The translations under genes were made by a program, and so were the position numbers. The notes beneath the pieces are model-generated. The model worked only from the letters and a program-made list of their open reading frames with translations. It was not told the origin of the DNA and ran no database searches. 64,000 nucleotides of DNA, from positions 1 through 64,000 of the forward strand of contig JBFMCL010000011.1 in NCBI GenBank assembly GCA_040754395.1, read 5' to 3'. Below are positions 15,028-24,605 of this stretch, in pieces (within the stretch, counting starts at the first letter, position 1; the number at the start of each line of letters is the position of its first letter). This DNA comes from Nitrospirota bacterium (lineage in GTDB: Bacteria; Nitrospirota; Thermodesulfovibrionia; Thermodesulfovibrionales; SM23-35).

Positions 15028-15833
15028 CTGATATGCCTGCTCACTGTTTCCCCGACGTAATACACGATGTTCACTTTCCTGAACAGCACAAAAAGTGCAA
15101 CAGCGGTGACTGCGAAGAGGAAATCAGCAATCCCGGGCCTGTGACGTTTTGCAACGCGTATCTCTCCCCTGAACCCTCGGGAAAGCATCGCCTGGTAGAT
15201 TCTCTCCGCCCTCTCAACACTCCGCACGAGTAAGACCGAAATAAGCTTTGTAAACGTCTTTATCTCCTTTCCTTTTTTCCCGAATGACCGTGCCTCCCGT
15301 GCACGCAGCATCTTTAATGCCACCTCAAGAAGCACAAAAATATACCTGTACAGGAACAGCAATTGAAGAACAAAAATTTTCGGCAATTTCATCCGTTCGA
15401 GTGCTTCGCATATCCCCGGGAACGAGGTAACGGCTATCAGGAGAAGCGCCGTGCTTACTGTCAAAATGAATTTCATGAGGATCGAGAGAAATGAAATCCA
15501 CCCACCGGTGACAGGAATGCCAAAAGGGGTAACGAGAATATCTGTATCAAGCAGGGGATTGAATATCCCTATGAATACGGCAAAGGGCGATACAAAAAGT
15601 ATTTTCTTGGATATCGCATGCAAAGGGATATTTCCCGCCGCGAGAAGAAACACGGGGTAGAAAAAAAAAGGCACAAGCGCCGAGAGTTCATATTTTGGAA
15701 AAGAGACCACTAATATGATAAAGAGAAACGAGACCGTTATCTTTATCCTCGGATCAAGTCTGTGGACCAGGGTATCTCTGTACGAAAGTGTATCGAGATA
15801 GCCTATGTTGAAGAATTCCGTTTCGAATTTCAC
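15024..15833 (-). CDS. cbiQ: Energy-coupling factor transporter T component
   Basis: This 269-residue protein has about six hydrophobic segments and the coupling-helix motifs of CbiQ (ALERMKLPKIFVLQLLFLYRY, with AREARSFG and SVERAERIYQAMLSRGFRG). It links the S component to the ATPase in the inner membrane. It overlaps cbiM and cbiO by 4 bases each, so the three are stoichiometrically coupled. Confidence 0.94.
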   Translation of the reverse strand: MKFETEFFNIGYLDTLSYRDTLVHRLDPRIKITVSFLFIILVVSFPKYELSALVPFFFYPVFLLAAGNIPLHAISKKILFVSPFAVFIGIFNPLLDTDILVTPFGIPVTGGWISFLSILMKFILTVSTALLLIAVTSFPGICEALERMKLPKIFVLQLLFLYRYIFVLLEVALKMLRAREARSFGKKGKEIKTFTKLISVLLVRSVERAERIYQAMLSRGFRGEIRVAKRHRPGIADFLFAVTAVALFVLFRKVNIVYYVGETVSRHIR

Positions 15834-16876
15834 ATCTTTGACTTATGTCTGCTTATGAATTTAACCCCGAAACCGAACAGCACGACGATTGCAAGAACCA
15901 TGAGGCTTCCCACAATACCCGAGAGCGAAGTGCGTGGGTCAATTGCAGGCCAGGGAGACGCATCGGTCTCCGCACTCTCTTCGCCACCTTTTGAAGGGAG
16001 TGAATAGTCGGGAAGTATCGCGGTTTTTTCCTGAAGTCTGGCAAGGTTTTCACCCACAGTACTCTGCTGGCCGGGCACTTCGGGTTTTCCGTATATTTTT
16101 TCGATCGACCATTCCAACCCGTCCGGATTCGTCGAAGCAAACCATGAAAACGCGCCTCCGGTAAGCAATGCGAGAACCGACATGATCATCACAAGCTTCC
16201 TCAGTGAACCTCCCGCTGACATGCTCTTAACTCCCTCGAGATTATCTACAATATCGGGACGCAGGCTTCTCACATAGACAACGATTCCTGCGGTCGCGAA
16301 CCCCTCAATGAGGCCGATTGCCAGATGAATGGGCTGCATCATCAGGAGGAATGTGCTGAACGGCAGTTCGGTAATACCGGAAAGTTTTGTCTCGAGGACT
16401 ACGGAAAGCGCCCCAAGCTGCAGACCTGCTACCACACCGAGGACCGAGGCGACAGTGATGGCTTTATTGGAAGCATTTTTCTTTGCAATAGCCCGGTAAA
16501 TAATCGGGTACCCGATAAATGCCGGATAGATCCCGAGATTCCAGATATTTGCGCCGAGCGCAAGGAGCCCTCCGTCAGCAAAAAAAAGCGCCTGTATCAC
16601 AAGAACGGACGCGATAACGAGAAACGCCGCATAGGGGCCGAGGAGAATTGCAAGGAGCAGCCCTCCCCCGATATGGCCGCTTGATCCCGTCATCGGAATG
16701 GTAAAATTTATCATCTGACCAGCGAAAATGAATGCACCAAGCACCCCCATCAGGGGTATAAGCCTGTCATCCATTTTCTCTTTCAGTTTCCTTGCACAGA
16801 TGATGAGAGCGCCGAGGGATCCCGCCCACAGCGCACCTCCCACCGCAGGAGAAAGTAATGCATCTGCCATATGCAT
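15830..16876 (-). CDS. cbiM: Cobalt/nickel transporter S component, CbiM with fused CbiN-like tail
   Basis: The 348-residue protein begins with the invariant MHMADALLSPAV; the N-terminal Met-His-Met is the metal-binding site. Six to seven hydrophobic helices follow. Near residue 250 it has PDGLEWSIEKIYGKPE, the PDGLE motif of CbiN/NikN, followed by another membrane segment, so it is a natural CbiMN fusion. Cobalt and nickel cannot be told apart reliably from the sequence; the B12 genes elsewhere in the window make cobalt plausible. It is preceded 10 bases upstream by an outer-membrane protein gene. Confidence 0.93.
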   Translation of the reverse strand: MHMADALLSPAVGGALWAGSLGALIICARKLKEKMDDRLIPLMGVLGAFIFAGQMINFTIPMTGSSGHIGGGLLLAILLGPYAAFLVIASVLVIQALFFADGGLLALGANIWNLGIYPAFIGYPIIYRAIAKKNASNKAITVASVLGVVAGLQLGALSVVLETKLSGITELPFSTFLLMMQPIHLAIGLIEGFATAGIVVYVRSLRPDIVDNLEGVKSMSAGGSLRKLVMIMSVLALLTGGAFSWFASTNPDGLEWSIEKIYGKPEVPGQQSTVGENLARLQEKTAILPDYSLPSKGGEESAETDASPWPAIDPRTSLSGIVGSLMVLAIVVLFGFGVKFISRHKSKM

Positions 16877-16886
16877 AGCTGCCTCC

Positions 16887-17654
16887 CTAAAAATTCATCA
16901 CGATTCCGGCGAGGATTGTATAGTCAGCTTCAGCTTTATTGAGGCCAGTCTTTACGCCGAAATCGATATTGAAATTCTCTGTAATACTGTAAATCACTCC
17001 GCCCAGCAGGAAAAGAGGATGGACACCGGATTCCCTGTCCGGGTTTGTTTCGCCGCCTATATTGGCGACCAGCAAAAGAGGATTTGAAACGGCATATTCT
17101 CCAGCGAGTGAATAGTGCCAGATATCCCTGAGTTCCTTCCTGTTCCTGATATACCCGATATCAAGATGGACAGCGAAAGGTTCAATTTCCTTTGTGCCAA
17201 GGAAGTGGAGGCTATAGGCTGCCTTACCGTCGCTAAGGCATTTATCCTCATCTCCTGCAGGAAGAGTAACTCCCGGTTTTACCGCGAAGCTGAGGCCTTC
17301 CTTTTCATATATCCTCCATTTCAGCTCAACGAGGATATCTGATATGCCGTCATCCTCTGTGATTCCTCCCGGGTCCTCCTCGGTCCTGAGAAACTGATAC
17401 GGTGCGCTTACCACAAGATCGATATTTTCACCTACCCCCGCGGAAAGCGTCACACCGAGCTGGGTTACGGAACTGCCGTTGTCATTTTCGTATTCCACGT
17501 TTGCTTCAAGCTCGAACTTTCCAGACCCCACGGTCCCTGCGTCATCAGAAATCAGAGGATGCGCTGCGAAGGTGTTACCGGCTGAGAAAATGCCGGCAAA
17601 GAAGGCTGCTGCGAGCACAATTGAAATAAAAGGAGAGATGCTGTTTTTTTTCAC
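16887..17654 (-). CDS. Outer-membrane beta-barrel protein, first gene of the metal-uptake operon
   Basis: The 255-residue protein has a signal peptide (to about residue 30, ending NTFAAHP) and alternating beta strands such as GKFELEANVEYENDNGSS, ending in a C-terminal aromatic (IVMNF), typical of outer-membrane barrels. It resembles the family annotated as putative transporters of the MetA/phenol-degradation type. The GTG start at 17654 has AAGGGA upstream. Ten bases separate it from cbiM, so it likely supplies the outer-membrane step of metal entry. The transport role is inferred. Confidence 0.78.
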   Translation of the reverse strand: MKKNSISPFISIVLAAAFFAGIFSAGNTFAAHPLISDDAGTVGSGKFELEANVEYENDNGSSVTQLGVTLSAGVGENIDLVVSAPYQFLRTEEDPGGITEDDGISDILVELKWRIYEKEGLSFAVKPGVTLPAGDEDKCLSDGKAAYSLHFLGTKEIEPFAVHLDIGYIRNRKELRDIWHYSLAGEYAVSNPLLLVANIGGETNPDRESGVHPLFLLGGVIYSITENFNIDFGVKTGLNKAEADYTILAGIVMNF

Positions 17655-17777
17655 GGGATTCCCTTTCCCGCGGCAAATAAAAAAAGCCGCGAATGCTTTT
17701 CAACCTGCTGGTCGTTTGTTAAGCCTTCGTGGCTTGCTTCTACTGAAAACTTATCACAGGCGTGAAACGAATGTCAA
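17655..17777 (-). promoter_or_regulatory. Promoter and structured leader of the metal-uptake operon
   Basis: On the minus strand TTGACA (17772-17777) and ATAAGT (17749-17754) are 17 bases apart. The leader of about 90 bases has an AAGCC/GGCTT hairpin, a CGCGGC/GCCGCG pair around a T-run, and a CGGGA/TCCCG hairpin whose loop holds the AAGGGA ribosome binding site. That layout could allow translational control. Confidence 0.6.
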
Positions 17778-17788
17778 GCTGTTTCCGG

Positions 17789-19906
17789 TTATTTTCTGAG
17801 TTCTCCGCCTGTCTGCTGAATGATGTAGGCTACGATTGAAGCATGCAGTTCCTCGATTTCTTCATCCCTGAGTGTTCGTTCCTTCGACCGGTAAATGATA
17901 TTGTATGCGAGACTCTTTTTCCCCTCGGGGATATTTCCTCCCCTGAAATAATCGAACACGGACACGTCTGCGATAAAATGCGAGGGGTACGTCCTGATCA
18001 GGTCCTGAATCCTTGAGGAGGGGATCGCCTCGTCGACGACAACGGCGACGTCGCGCTCAACAGAGGGATATCTGGGGATTTCAGCATACTGCACCACATC
18101 GGAACTTCCCAGTAAGATCGGTTCAAGGTTAATTTCAAATACGACAATTTCTGGCTTCTGTTTTTTGAGATCGAGCTTTTCGACCATATCAGGCCCCAGT
18201 ACCCCAAGATAACCGATACGGGAACCCTGCACAAGGATGTCCGCAGACTGGCCGGCATGCAGATAGGATTCAGTACACGGCACAAACGTATACTGGCCCG
18301 TCCTGACCTCGCAGAAAAGCGACTCGATCGCGCCTTTTGCGATGAAGAAGCCCCGCACATCCTCTTTCCACAAAGAGGGGGATCTGCCTGTATAAAAAAC
18401 CCCTGCAAGCCGGACCTCTTCTTTTGGAAGCCTCTCCTCAGTATTTTCGAAAACCCTCGCCACTTCGAACAGGCGGACATCCGTCATTCCCCTGTCCAGA
18501 TTATATTTCAGGTTTGCAATCAGCGAAGGCACGAGGGTAGTCCTGAGGAGGCACCCGTCCTGGCTCAAGGGATTGCTGAGCGCCATGACTTTTCTCCTTT
18601 GGTCAGCTTCAGGGACCTTGATCATGTCGAGATCCGACATCCCCATAAAGCTGAAATTGATCGCTTCCGTAAACCCGGCCTTCATCATTGTCCCGCGGAT
18701 TCTGTGCATGGTAAAAAACTTCTGGTTGAGGTGTCCTGAAGGAAGCGGACTTCTGGGGTTCGTGGTAGGGATATTCTCATACCCGAAGATCCGTGCAATC
18801 TCCTCAGCGACATCGCTTTCGCTGACAATGTCACGCCTCCCTGAAGGAGGCAACACCACAAAATCCTCTCCCCTGTCCTCCGAAGGGATGTCCAGTCTTT
18901 TCAGTATCCCGAGCATTTCCGTATTCGTGAGTGCAATGCCCAATGCCTTCCTGATCCTTTCATATTTCACTTCTACAGGGACTGCTCTGTACCTGACAGG
19001 ATAGGCATCGATGATCTTATGAACCGTACCCCCTGCGATTTCCTGTATAAGAAGTGCAGCGCGGTCAAGCGCCTTTTCGAGAAACTCAATATCAGTCCCC
19101 CGTTCAAACCGGTACGACGATTCACTTGAGAGACCCAGACCCTTTGATGTCTTCCTGACCGAGGAAGGGTCAAAATACGCGCTTTCAAGAAAAATGTTCC
19201 CCGTGTGCCCCGTCACCTCTGATTCTGCACCTCCCATGACTCCGGCGACAGCAACAGGGTTCTCCGCATCCCAAATTAATAGAGAATCCCGGGGCATTAT
19301 GCGTTCCGTTCCGTCGAGTGTCCTGATTCTTGCTTCTGTCCCGGAATCCGCTCTATCAGCTGCCTTTTCGTGCATGAAACTGTTCAAGGTTTTCCTGAAC
19401 GAATCCGGCGTGGCCACAACAACTTTCTTCCCCTTCAACAAATCTGCATCAAACGCATGCAGGGGGTGTCCGAATTCCAGAAGCACATAATTGGTTATAT
19501 CAACGACATTGTTCACAGACCGGATGCCGCATTTTTCCAGCTTTTTTCTGATCCATTCAGGAGACCCGGCAATCCTGACTCCTGCGATTACCCTCCCTGT
19601 ATATCTGTTGCAAAGGTCATGGTCCAGGATGTCTACGGTGAAATCGGAGTCCGGTTGTCCTCCGCTTACCGAATGCGGCGGAATCCGCAGGGAGACATCG
19701 AAAGCAGCAGACAGTTCCCGTGCGATCCCGATAATGCTGAGACAGTCCGGTCTGTTCGGGGTCACATTCACTTCGAACACCACATCCCCGTCGACTGACG
19801 CGGTGCCCTCGACCTCCAACCCGATCATTGTAAGCCTCCGGGAGACTTCATTAGGGTCTGCCGGGATATCGACAAACTCCCGGATCCATTCATATGGTAC
19901 AAGCAT
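17789..19906 (-). CDS. pheT: Phenylalanine-tRNA ligase beta subunit, lacking the OB-fold domain
   Basis: This 705-residue protein begins MLVPYEWIREFVDIPADPNEV. It passes directly from GLEVEG to VFEVNVTPNRPDCLSIIGIARELS, so the EMAP/OB-fold tRNA-binding domain of about 100 residues usually found between them is missing. The B3/B4 editing region, B5 DNA-binding-like fold, catalytic-like core and C-terminal anticodon-binding FDX domain (YPSVERDVAVVVDE near 625) follow. It charges tRNA-Phe with PheS. I chose ATG 19906 over 19933 by family N-terminus. It is separated from pheS by 3.7 kb of opposite-strand sensory genes. Confidence 0.95.
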   Translation of the reverse strand: MLVPYEWIREFVDIPADPNEVSRRLTMIGLEVEGTASVDGDVVFEVNVTPNRPDCLSIIGIARELSAAFDVSLRIPPHSVSGGQPDSDFTVDILDHDLCNRYTGRVIAGVRIAGSPEWIRKKLEKCGIRSVNNVVDITNYVLLEFGHPLHAFDADLLKGKKVVVATPDSFRKTLNSFMHEKAADRADSGTEARIRTLDGTERIMPRDSLLIWDAENPVAVAGVMGGAESEVTGHTGNIFLESAYFDPSSVRKTSKGLGLSSESSYRFERGTDIEFLEKALDRAALLIQEIAGGTVHKIIDAYPVRYRAVPVEVKYERIRKALGIALTNTEMLGILKRLDIPSEDRGEDFVVLPPSGRRDIVSESDVAEEIARIFGYENIPTTNPRSPLPSGHLNQKFFTMHRIRGTMMKAGFTEAINFSFMGMSDLDMIKVPEADQRRKVMALSNPLSQDGCLLRTTLVPSLIANLKYNLDRGMTDVRLFEVARVFENTEERLPKEEVRLAGVFYTGRSPSLWKEDVRGFFIAKGAIESLFCEVRTGQYTFVPCTESYLHAGQSADILVQGSRIGYLGVLGPDMVEKLDLKKQKPEIVVFEINLEPILLGSSDVVQYAEIPRYPSVERDVAVVVDEAIPSSRIQDLIRTYPSHFIADVSVFDYFRGGNIPEGKKSLAYNIIYRSKERTLRDEEIEELHASIVAYIIQQTGGELRK

Positions 19907-19970
19907 AGTGATTATTATATCCCTGTAATACACGGATTGACAAGAAGGGATTTCCCTGACCCTGTCTTCC

Positions 19971-19979
19971 TGCTATAAT
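19971..19979 (+). promoter_or_regulatory. Extended -10 promoter of the hybrid kinase gene
   Basis: TGCTATAAT is a perfect extended -10 element about 42 bases upstream of ATG 20021. No good -35 is at the right distance, as is usual for extended -10 promoters. Confidence 0.5.
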
Positions 19980-20020
19980 TGGCAAAGAAAGGGTGAGAAT
20001 TCAACTGAGAGGAAGGGCAT

Positions 20021-21616
20021 ATGAAAGACAGCAGCAAGAGGAAATCTCAGCTCATCAGTGAAATCGAGGAACTCCGCAAACGAATCAGTGCCTGCGAACA
20101 TACCGGGTCATCCCTGCAGGAAAATAAAAAAAGGTACCACTCCCTTTTTGAGGACTCAAGAGATGCGATATTTATCAGTACGAAAGAGGGACGATTCATT
20201 GACGTTAATCATTCAATGACAGATCTTTTCGGATTCACAAAAGAAGAGATGCTCAACCTCACTGCACAGGATATTTTTTCGGGTCCCGATGAATGGAATA
20301 ATTTCCGGGAGGAAATCGACAGAAAGGAATCCGTCAGGAATTTCGAGATCCGTATTCAGAAAAAAGACGAAACAGAGATAGACTGTATTCTCTCTGCTTC
20401 CGTTCGGCGCGAGGGCAACAAGGTACTCGGGTATCAGGGCATTCTCCATGACATCACCATGCGGAAAAAACTTGAAGCTCAGCTCCTGCAGGCCCAGAAG
20501 ATGGAAGCGATCGGGCAGCTTGCAGGCGGAATCGCACACGATTTCAACAACCTGCTTACCGCCATCATCGGGTTTGGCAACCTGCTGAAGGCAGATGTCA
20601 GCCAGGATCCTCGCCTTGATTCCTATCTGCGACAGATTCTTAATGCTGCGGACAGGGCTGCATATCTCACCAATGAATTACTCACGTTCAGCAGGAAACA
20701 GACTATCAGTCCCAGACCTGTTGACCTGAATGCTGTTATCCGTGAAGTACATTTGCTCCTGTCGAGAATAATCGGCGAAGATGTGGAGTTCTCGACAAGC
20801 CTTCATGATTCTGAACTGTTTGTGATGGCTGACAGTATCCAGATAGAGCAGGTGCTCATGAATCTCGCGACAAACTCAAGAGATGCGATGCCTGAAGGCG
20901 GGAAACTGACGATCACCACTGAACGCATTGAACTGGACAGTTCTTTCACAAAAGCGCATGGGTACGGAATACCCGGCGCGTATGCCCTGCTCACGTTCCA
21001 GGACTCCGGGACCGGGTTCGATGAAAGGACAAAGGAGAGGATCTTTGAGCCGTTCTTCACAACCAAGGTCGTCGGCAAAGGCACCGGTCTTGGCCTTGCG
21101 ATGGTATATGGCATCGTGAAACAGCACAGGGGGTTCATCAATGTGTATAGCGAGCCCGGCGACGGTGCGGTGTTCAGGATATATTTTCCCCTGATCAATG
21201 CCGCAGCACACGAGATGCAGCCCCGTTCGCCTGTCCTTTTCAGGCAGGGGACCGAGACAATCCTCGTGGGAGAAGATGACATCCAGGTGAGAACCCTCAT
21301 TAAGGAAGTGCTTCTGAAATCAGGCTATGAGATACTGGAGGCAGTTGACGGTGACGATACGCTGCGGGTCTTCCGGGACCACAGTGACAGCATTCATCTC
21401 GTTATCCTTGATGTGGTCATGCCGAAAATCGGCGCAAAAGATGTATTCAATGAAATCAGGAAGATCAAGCCTGATATGCAGGTACTTTTTATGAGCGGCT
21501 ACAGCTCTGATATCATCCTGAAAAAAGGAATCTCCAAAAAACAGGTGAACTTCATTACCAAACCTGTATTGCCCGACGCTCTCCTGGCAAAGGTCAGGGA
21601 AATGCTTGACAGATGA
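20021..21616 (+). CDS. Hybrid histidine kinase (coiled coil-PAS-HisKA-HATPase-REC)
   Basis: The 531-residue soluble protein has a short coiled coil (1-35), PAS domain (40-150), HisKA with phospho-acceptor His173 in [11 protein letters not shown], HATPase (N-box [10 protein letters not shown]-boxes DSGTGFD and [13 protein letters not shown]) and a C-terminal receiver with the phospho-accepting Asp in [10 protein letters not shown]. No membrane segment is present, so it senses a cytoplasmic signal. Its partner output is not nearby. It has AGAGGAAGGG upstream of the ATG and sits between pheT and pheS on the opposite strand. Confidence 0.93.
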   Translation: MKDSSKRKSQLISEIEELRKRISACEHTGSSLQENKKRYHSLFEDSRDAIFISTKEGRFIDVNHSMTDLFGFTKEEMLNLTAQDIFSGPDEWNNFREEIDRKESVRNFEIRIQKKDETEIDCILSASVRREGNKVLGYQGILHDITMRKKLEAQLLQAQKMEAIGQLAGGIAHDFNNLLTAIIGFGNLLKADVSQDPRLDSYLRQILNAADRAAYLTNELLTFSRKQTISPRPVDLNAVIREVHLLLSRIIGEDVEFSTSLHDSELFVMADSIQIEQVLMNLATNSRDAMPEGGKLTITTERIELDSSFTKAHGYGIPGAYALLTFQDSGTGFDERTKERIFEPFFTTKVVGKGTGLGLAMVYGIVKQHRGFINVYSEPGDGAVFRIYFPLINAAAHEMQPRSPVLFRQGTETILVGEDDIQVRTLIKEVLLKSGYEILEAVDGDDTLRVFRDHSDSIHLVILDVVMPKIGAKDVFNEIRKIKPDMQVLFMSGYSSDIILKKGISKKQVNFITKPVLPDALLAKVREMLDR

Positions 21617-21991
21617 CCCCTGCGATACCCACGGCAGTTCCATAAGAGCCGGCATACCTTTTTCGGACTATCCTTATACGAAAAGGACAGTATGAGTTCA
21701 AGAGAACACGCCTCATTCAAATAATATATTTCACGACTACCAACTTCATAAACAATTCGTTTCTCATCCCCATAACAATAAAGGAGGGAGTCAGGCAACA
21801 ATCGGTAATAATAATTACCTACGCAGGTAGGATTGACTATTCTTTTCAAATGCTTCATTTTATGATCAAAGGAAAAGACCGTTTTGGGTATTACAACACC
21901 GTGAGAAAACATGGGCACACCTTCCCCACTAATGGAGGATACCTTTTGCACGGGAAGAAGTAAATAGTAATGGTATTAAGGGATAATTTCA
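21617..21991. other. AT-rich intergenic region between sensory genes
   Basis: This 375-base stretch is AT-richer than its neighbours. A minus-strand frame (to 21951) runs through it into the kinase gene's 3' end without a family match; its composition suggests a shadow or a decayed gene. No RNA or promoter is clear. Confidence 0.4.
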
Positions 21992-22912
21992 ATGAAAAAA
22001 GAATCTGATTGTGCCCTGAATCTTGCCATGTCAGAAATGATGCGAGCCTCACTTGATTCTCTGCCTATCGGGGTTACCATAACTGACACAGAGGGAAAGA
22101 TTATATATACAAACAATGCTGAAGCAGCAATGCACGGATACTCTGTTGAAGAAATCATCGGAAAGGATGCCCGGATATTTGCTCCTTTCCATCTGTGGAA
22201 GCGTCTGCAGTTTGAGGAATTGTATGAAATGGGGGCATGGAAGCGGGAAACGGTTAATGTCAAAAAGAATGGCGAGTTATTTCATGTCCAGTTAACGTCT
22301 ATCGCAATAAGAAATGCAGGCGGTGTACCGCTTGGCATAATTACGGTTTGCGAAGACATACACGAACAAAAAAAATCTGATGCAATGCTAAGGGAAGTCG
22401 AAGAACGTTATACAAGCCTGTTCGAAAATACCCATGACATGATTCAGAGCGTTTCCCCGGATGGTCGTTTCATTTTCGTAAACCCGGCATGGTTGAAGAC
22501 AATGGGCTATACATGGGATGAACTTAAGAACATAACTGTTTTTGACATCCTGCATCCAAGCTGTATACCGCATTGTACCGAAGCTTTCAAGAAGGTGATG
22601 TCAGGTGAATCAATTGATAGTGTAGAAGCAATATTCATCGCAAAGGACGGAAGGCAAATCCTCGTTGAGGGGGCAGTGAATGCACGTTCAATCGGGCAGA
22701 AAATCATCGCCTCCCAGGGGATATTCCGGGACATCACAGAGCGCAAACAGGCGGAAGAAAATCTGTTCAGAAGCGAAGAAAAACTGAGGAAGCAGGTACA
22801 GGAGCTTGAAGATTTTTACAATATCGCAATTGGCAGGGAACTCAGGATGAAGCAGCTCAAGGAAGAAAATGAAAAATTGCAGGAAGAATTGGGAAAAATG
22901 AAAAATCAGTAA
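21992..22912 (+). CDS. Tandem PAS-domain protein without output domain
   Basis: The 306-residue protein has PAS 1 (about 15-130, GVTITDTEGKIIYTN) and PAS 2 (about 140-255, IQSVSPDGRFIFVNPAW). It ends in a coiled coil (EKLRKQVQELEDFYNIAIGRELRMK) of the kind that normally leads into a GGDEF or kinase module. No output domain follows; instead, after 200 bases, there is a broken EAL gene. It may be a truncated sensor of a former PAS-PAS-(GGDEF)-EAL protein, or a stand-alone adaptor. The ATG follows a weak AAGGGAT site. Confidence 0.8.
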   Translation: MKKESDCALNLAMSEMMRASLDSLPIGVTITDTEGKIIYTNNAEAAMHGYSVEEIIGKDARIFAPFHLWKRLQFEELYEMGAWKRETVNVKKNGELFHVQLTSIAIRNAGGVPLGIITVCEDIHEQKKSDAMLREVEERYTSLFENTHDMIQSVSPDGRFIFVNPAWLKTMGYTWDELKNITVFDILHPSCIPHCTEAFKKVMSGESIDSVEAIFIAKDGRQILVEGAVNARSIGQKIIASQGIFRDITERKQAEENLFRSEEKLRKQVQELEDFYNIAIGRELRMKQLKEENEKLQEELGKMKNQ

Positions 22913-23029
22913 AAATCAAGGCCCCTCAGAGTTTTTCTCCCACAGATTCACTAATCTGCTTTTTTCCGGTAGCAGAAGTCTTATAACAATCATTGCAGAC
23001 CATTTTGCATTTAACAAAACAATCAAACA

Positions 23030-23571
23030 TTGACAATTCTCATAAAAGATATTTTCTGGCTCATCCGGGTTCTTCATGGGTCTACACAAGATATAATTGA
23101 GAAATCCATCGCTGAAACCGGCATCTATCCAAGCTTGTTGGGTTTGAGATCACGGAGAGCATTTTCATGCAGGATATTGAACATACAAAAACAGTTCTTG
23201 AACAATTCAAGCAGAGTAGGATTCCTGTAAACATAGACGACTTCGGAACCGGGTATTCGTCATTGAGCACCCTGAAGCGGCTCCCTGTCAACAGTCTGAA
23301 AATAGATCTTTCTTTCATCCGTGAGATAACAATCAATCCTGATGACGCCTCAAGAGTGATAACCATCATTTCAATGGCGCATAACCTTAATCTCAAAACT
23401 ATCGCAGAAGGAGTTGAAACAGAAGAGCAATGGAAATTTCTACGCATTATAAAGTGCGATATGGTGCAGGGGTATTATTTCAGCAAACCTCTCCCTGCAG
23501 CGGATATTGAGAATATTTTTTTGGTGGCACAACTGGATAATAAACGAACTCACAGACAACGGAGCCGGTAG
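23030..23571 (+). pseudogene. EAL domain gene remnant, truncated and frameshifted
   Basis: Two overlapping frames together encode the second half of an EAL phosphodiesterase. Frame one has DIIEKSIAETGIYPSLLG. A shift at about 23140 is needed to reach FEITESIFMQDIEH, then NIDDFGTGYSSLSTLKRLPV, KIDLSFI, IAEGVETEEQW and QGYYFSKP. The N-terminal EALIR substrate-binding motif is missing. The active c-di-GMP phosphodiesterase can therefore not be made. The best continuous frame is 23167-23571. Confidence 0.8.
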
Positions 23572-23584
23572 ACATACAAGGGAA

Positions 23585-24598
23585 TTAAAACTGCTTCAGG
23601 AACCTGAGGTCATTCTCGAAGAACAGCCTGATATCGTCAATGGAATACTTGAGCATGGTAATGCGTTCCACACCCATCCCGAAGGCAAAACCCGAATAGA
23701 CCTCCGGATCATACCCGACCATTTCAAATACCCTCGGATTGATCATTCCTGCTCCGAGTATCTCGAGCCACCCCGTATGCTTGCATACCCGGCACCCCTT
23801 TCCCCCGCAGAAGATGCATCCGATATCGACCTCTGCACTTGGTTCGGTAAACGGGAAGAAGCTCGGACGGAAACGCAACGGTGTCGCCTCGCTGAACATG
23901 CTGTGGATAAACAGTTCGAGGACCCCTTTCAGGTCGCTGAAGGCGATGTCGGTGTCGACCATGAATCCTTCGACCTGGTGGAACATCGGCGTATGTGATA
24001 TGTCAGCGTCGCAGCGGTAGACCTTGCCGGGAGCGATTACCTTAAGAGGCGGCTTTCTTTTTTCCATAACCCGTACCTGCACCGGCGAGGTATGGGTCCT
24101 GAGGACAACGTCGTCAGAAATGAAAAACGTGTCCTGCATATCCCGTGCAGGGTGGTTTTTCGGAAAATTCAGCGCCTCAAAATTATAATAATCGAGTTCA
24201 ACTTCAGGCCCTTCTTCGACTTCGAATCCCATCGAAATAAAGATACTGGTGATTTCGGACAGGATATTCGAAAGAGGATGCTCCCTGCCGAAAGGCGTAA
24301 ACTTTCCCGGAAGTGTTACATCGATAACTTCTGTGAGGACGCGTTTCTGATGTTCGGCCTGTTTGAGGCGCGATTCCACCCTTGCGAGTTCTTCTTCAAT
24401 ATATCCCTTTATGACATTGACCGCCTGGCCGTATGCAGGCCGTGACTCAGGGGCGATTGAGGCAATAGCCTTGAGCTTTGAGGTCACAAGACCCTTTTTG
24501 CCCAGGTATTTTATTCTGAGTTGCTGGACTGCGGAAAGGGAAGCAGCAGACGCTGACTCTTCCTGAAACGAATCTCTGAGTGAAAGAAGATCCTCCAC
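23585..24598 (-). CDS. pheS: Phenylalanine-tRNA ligase alpha subunit
   Basis: This 337-residue class II synthetase subunit has an N-terminal coiled coil that binds tRNA. The motif 2 region contains VLRTHTSPVQVR and VYRCDADISHTPMFHQVEG; motif 3 is GMGVERITML near the C-terminus. It forms the catalytic site of the alpha2-beta2 PheRS. It lies 7 bases downstream of rplT, so it belongs to the thrS-infC-rpmI-rplT-pheS operon. Its usual partner pheT is not adjacent. Confidence 0.97.
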   Translation of the reverse strand: MEDLLSLRDSFQEESASAASLSAVQQLRIKYLGKKGLVTSKLKAIASIAPESRPAYGQAVNVIKGYIEEELARVESRLKQAEHQKRVLTEVIDVTLPGKFTPFGREHPLSNILSEITSIFISMGFEVEEGPEVELDYYNFEALNFPKNHPARDMQDTFFISDDVVLRTHTSPVQVRVMEKRKPPLKVIAPGKVYRCDADISHTPMFHQVEGFMVDTDIAFSDLKGVLELFIHSMFSEATPLRFRPSFFPFTEPSAEVDIGCIFCGGKGCRVCKHTGWLEILGAGMINPRVFEMVGYDPEVYSGFAFGMGVERITMLKYSIDDIRLFFENDLRFLKQF

Positions 24599-24605
24599 TT
24601 CCTGT

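Noticed and set aside
17655-17788. NiCo or cobalamin riboswitch upstream of the metal operon
   Set aside because: None of the conserved riboswitch blocks is present; only generic hairpins are seen.
21499-21951. Minus-strand frame of 150 codons between the two sensory genes
   Set aside because: It overlaps the 3' end of the kinase gene, has no ribosome binding site and no recognised domain; probably a shadow or old remnant.
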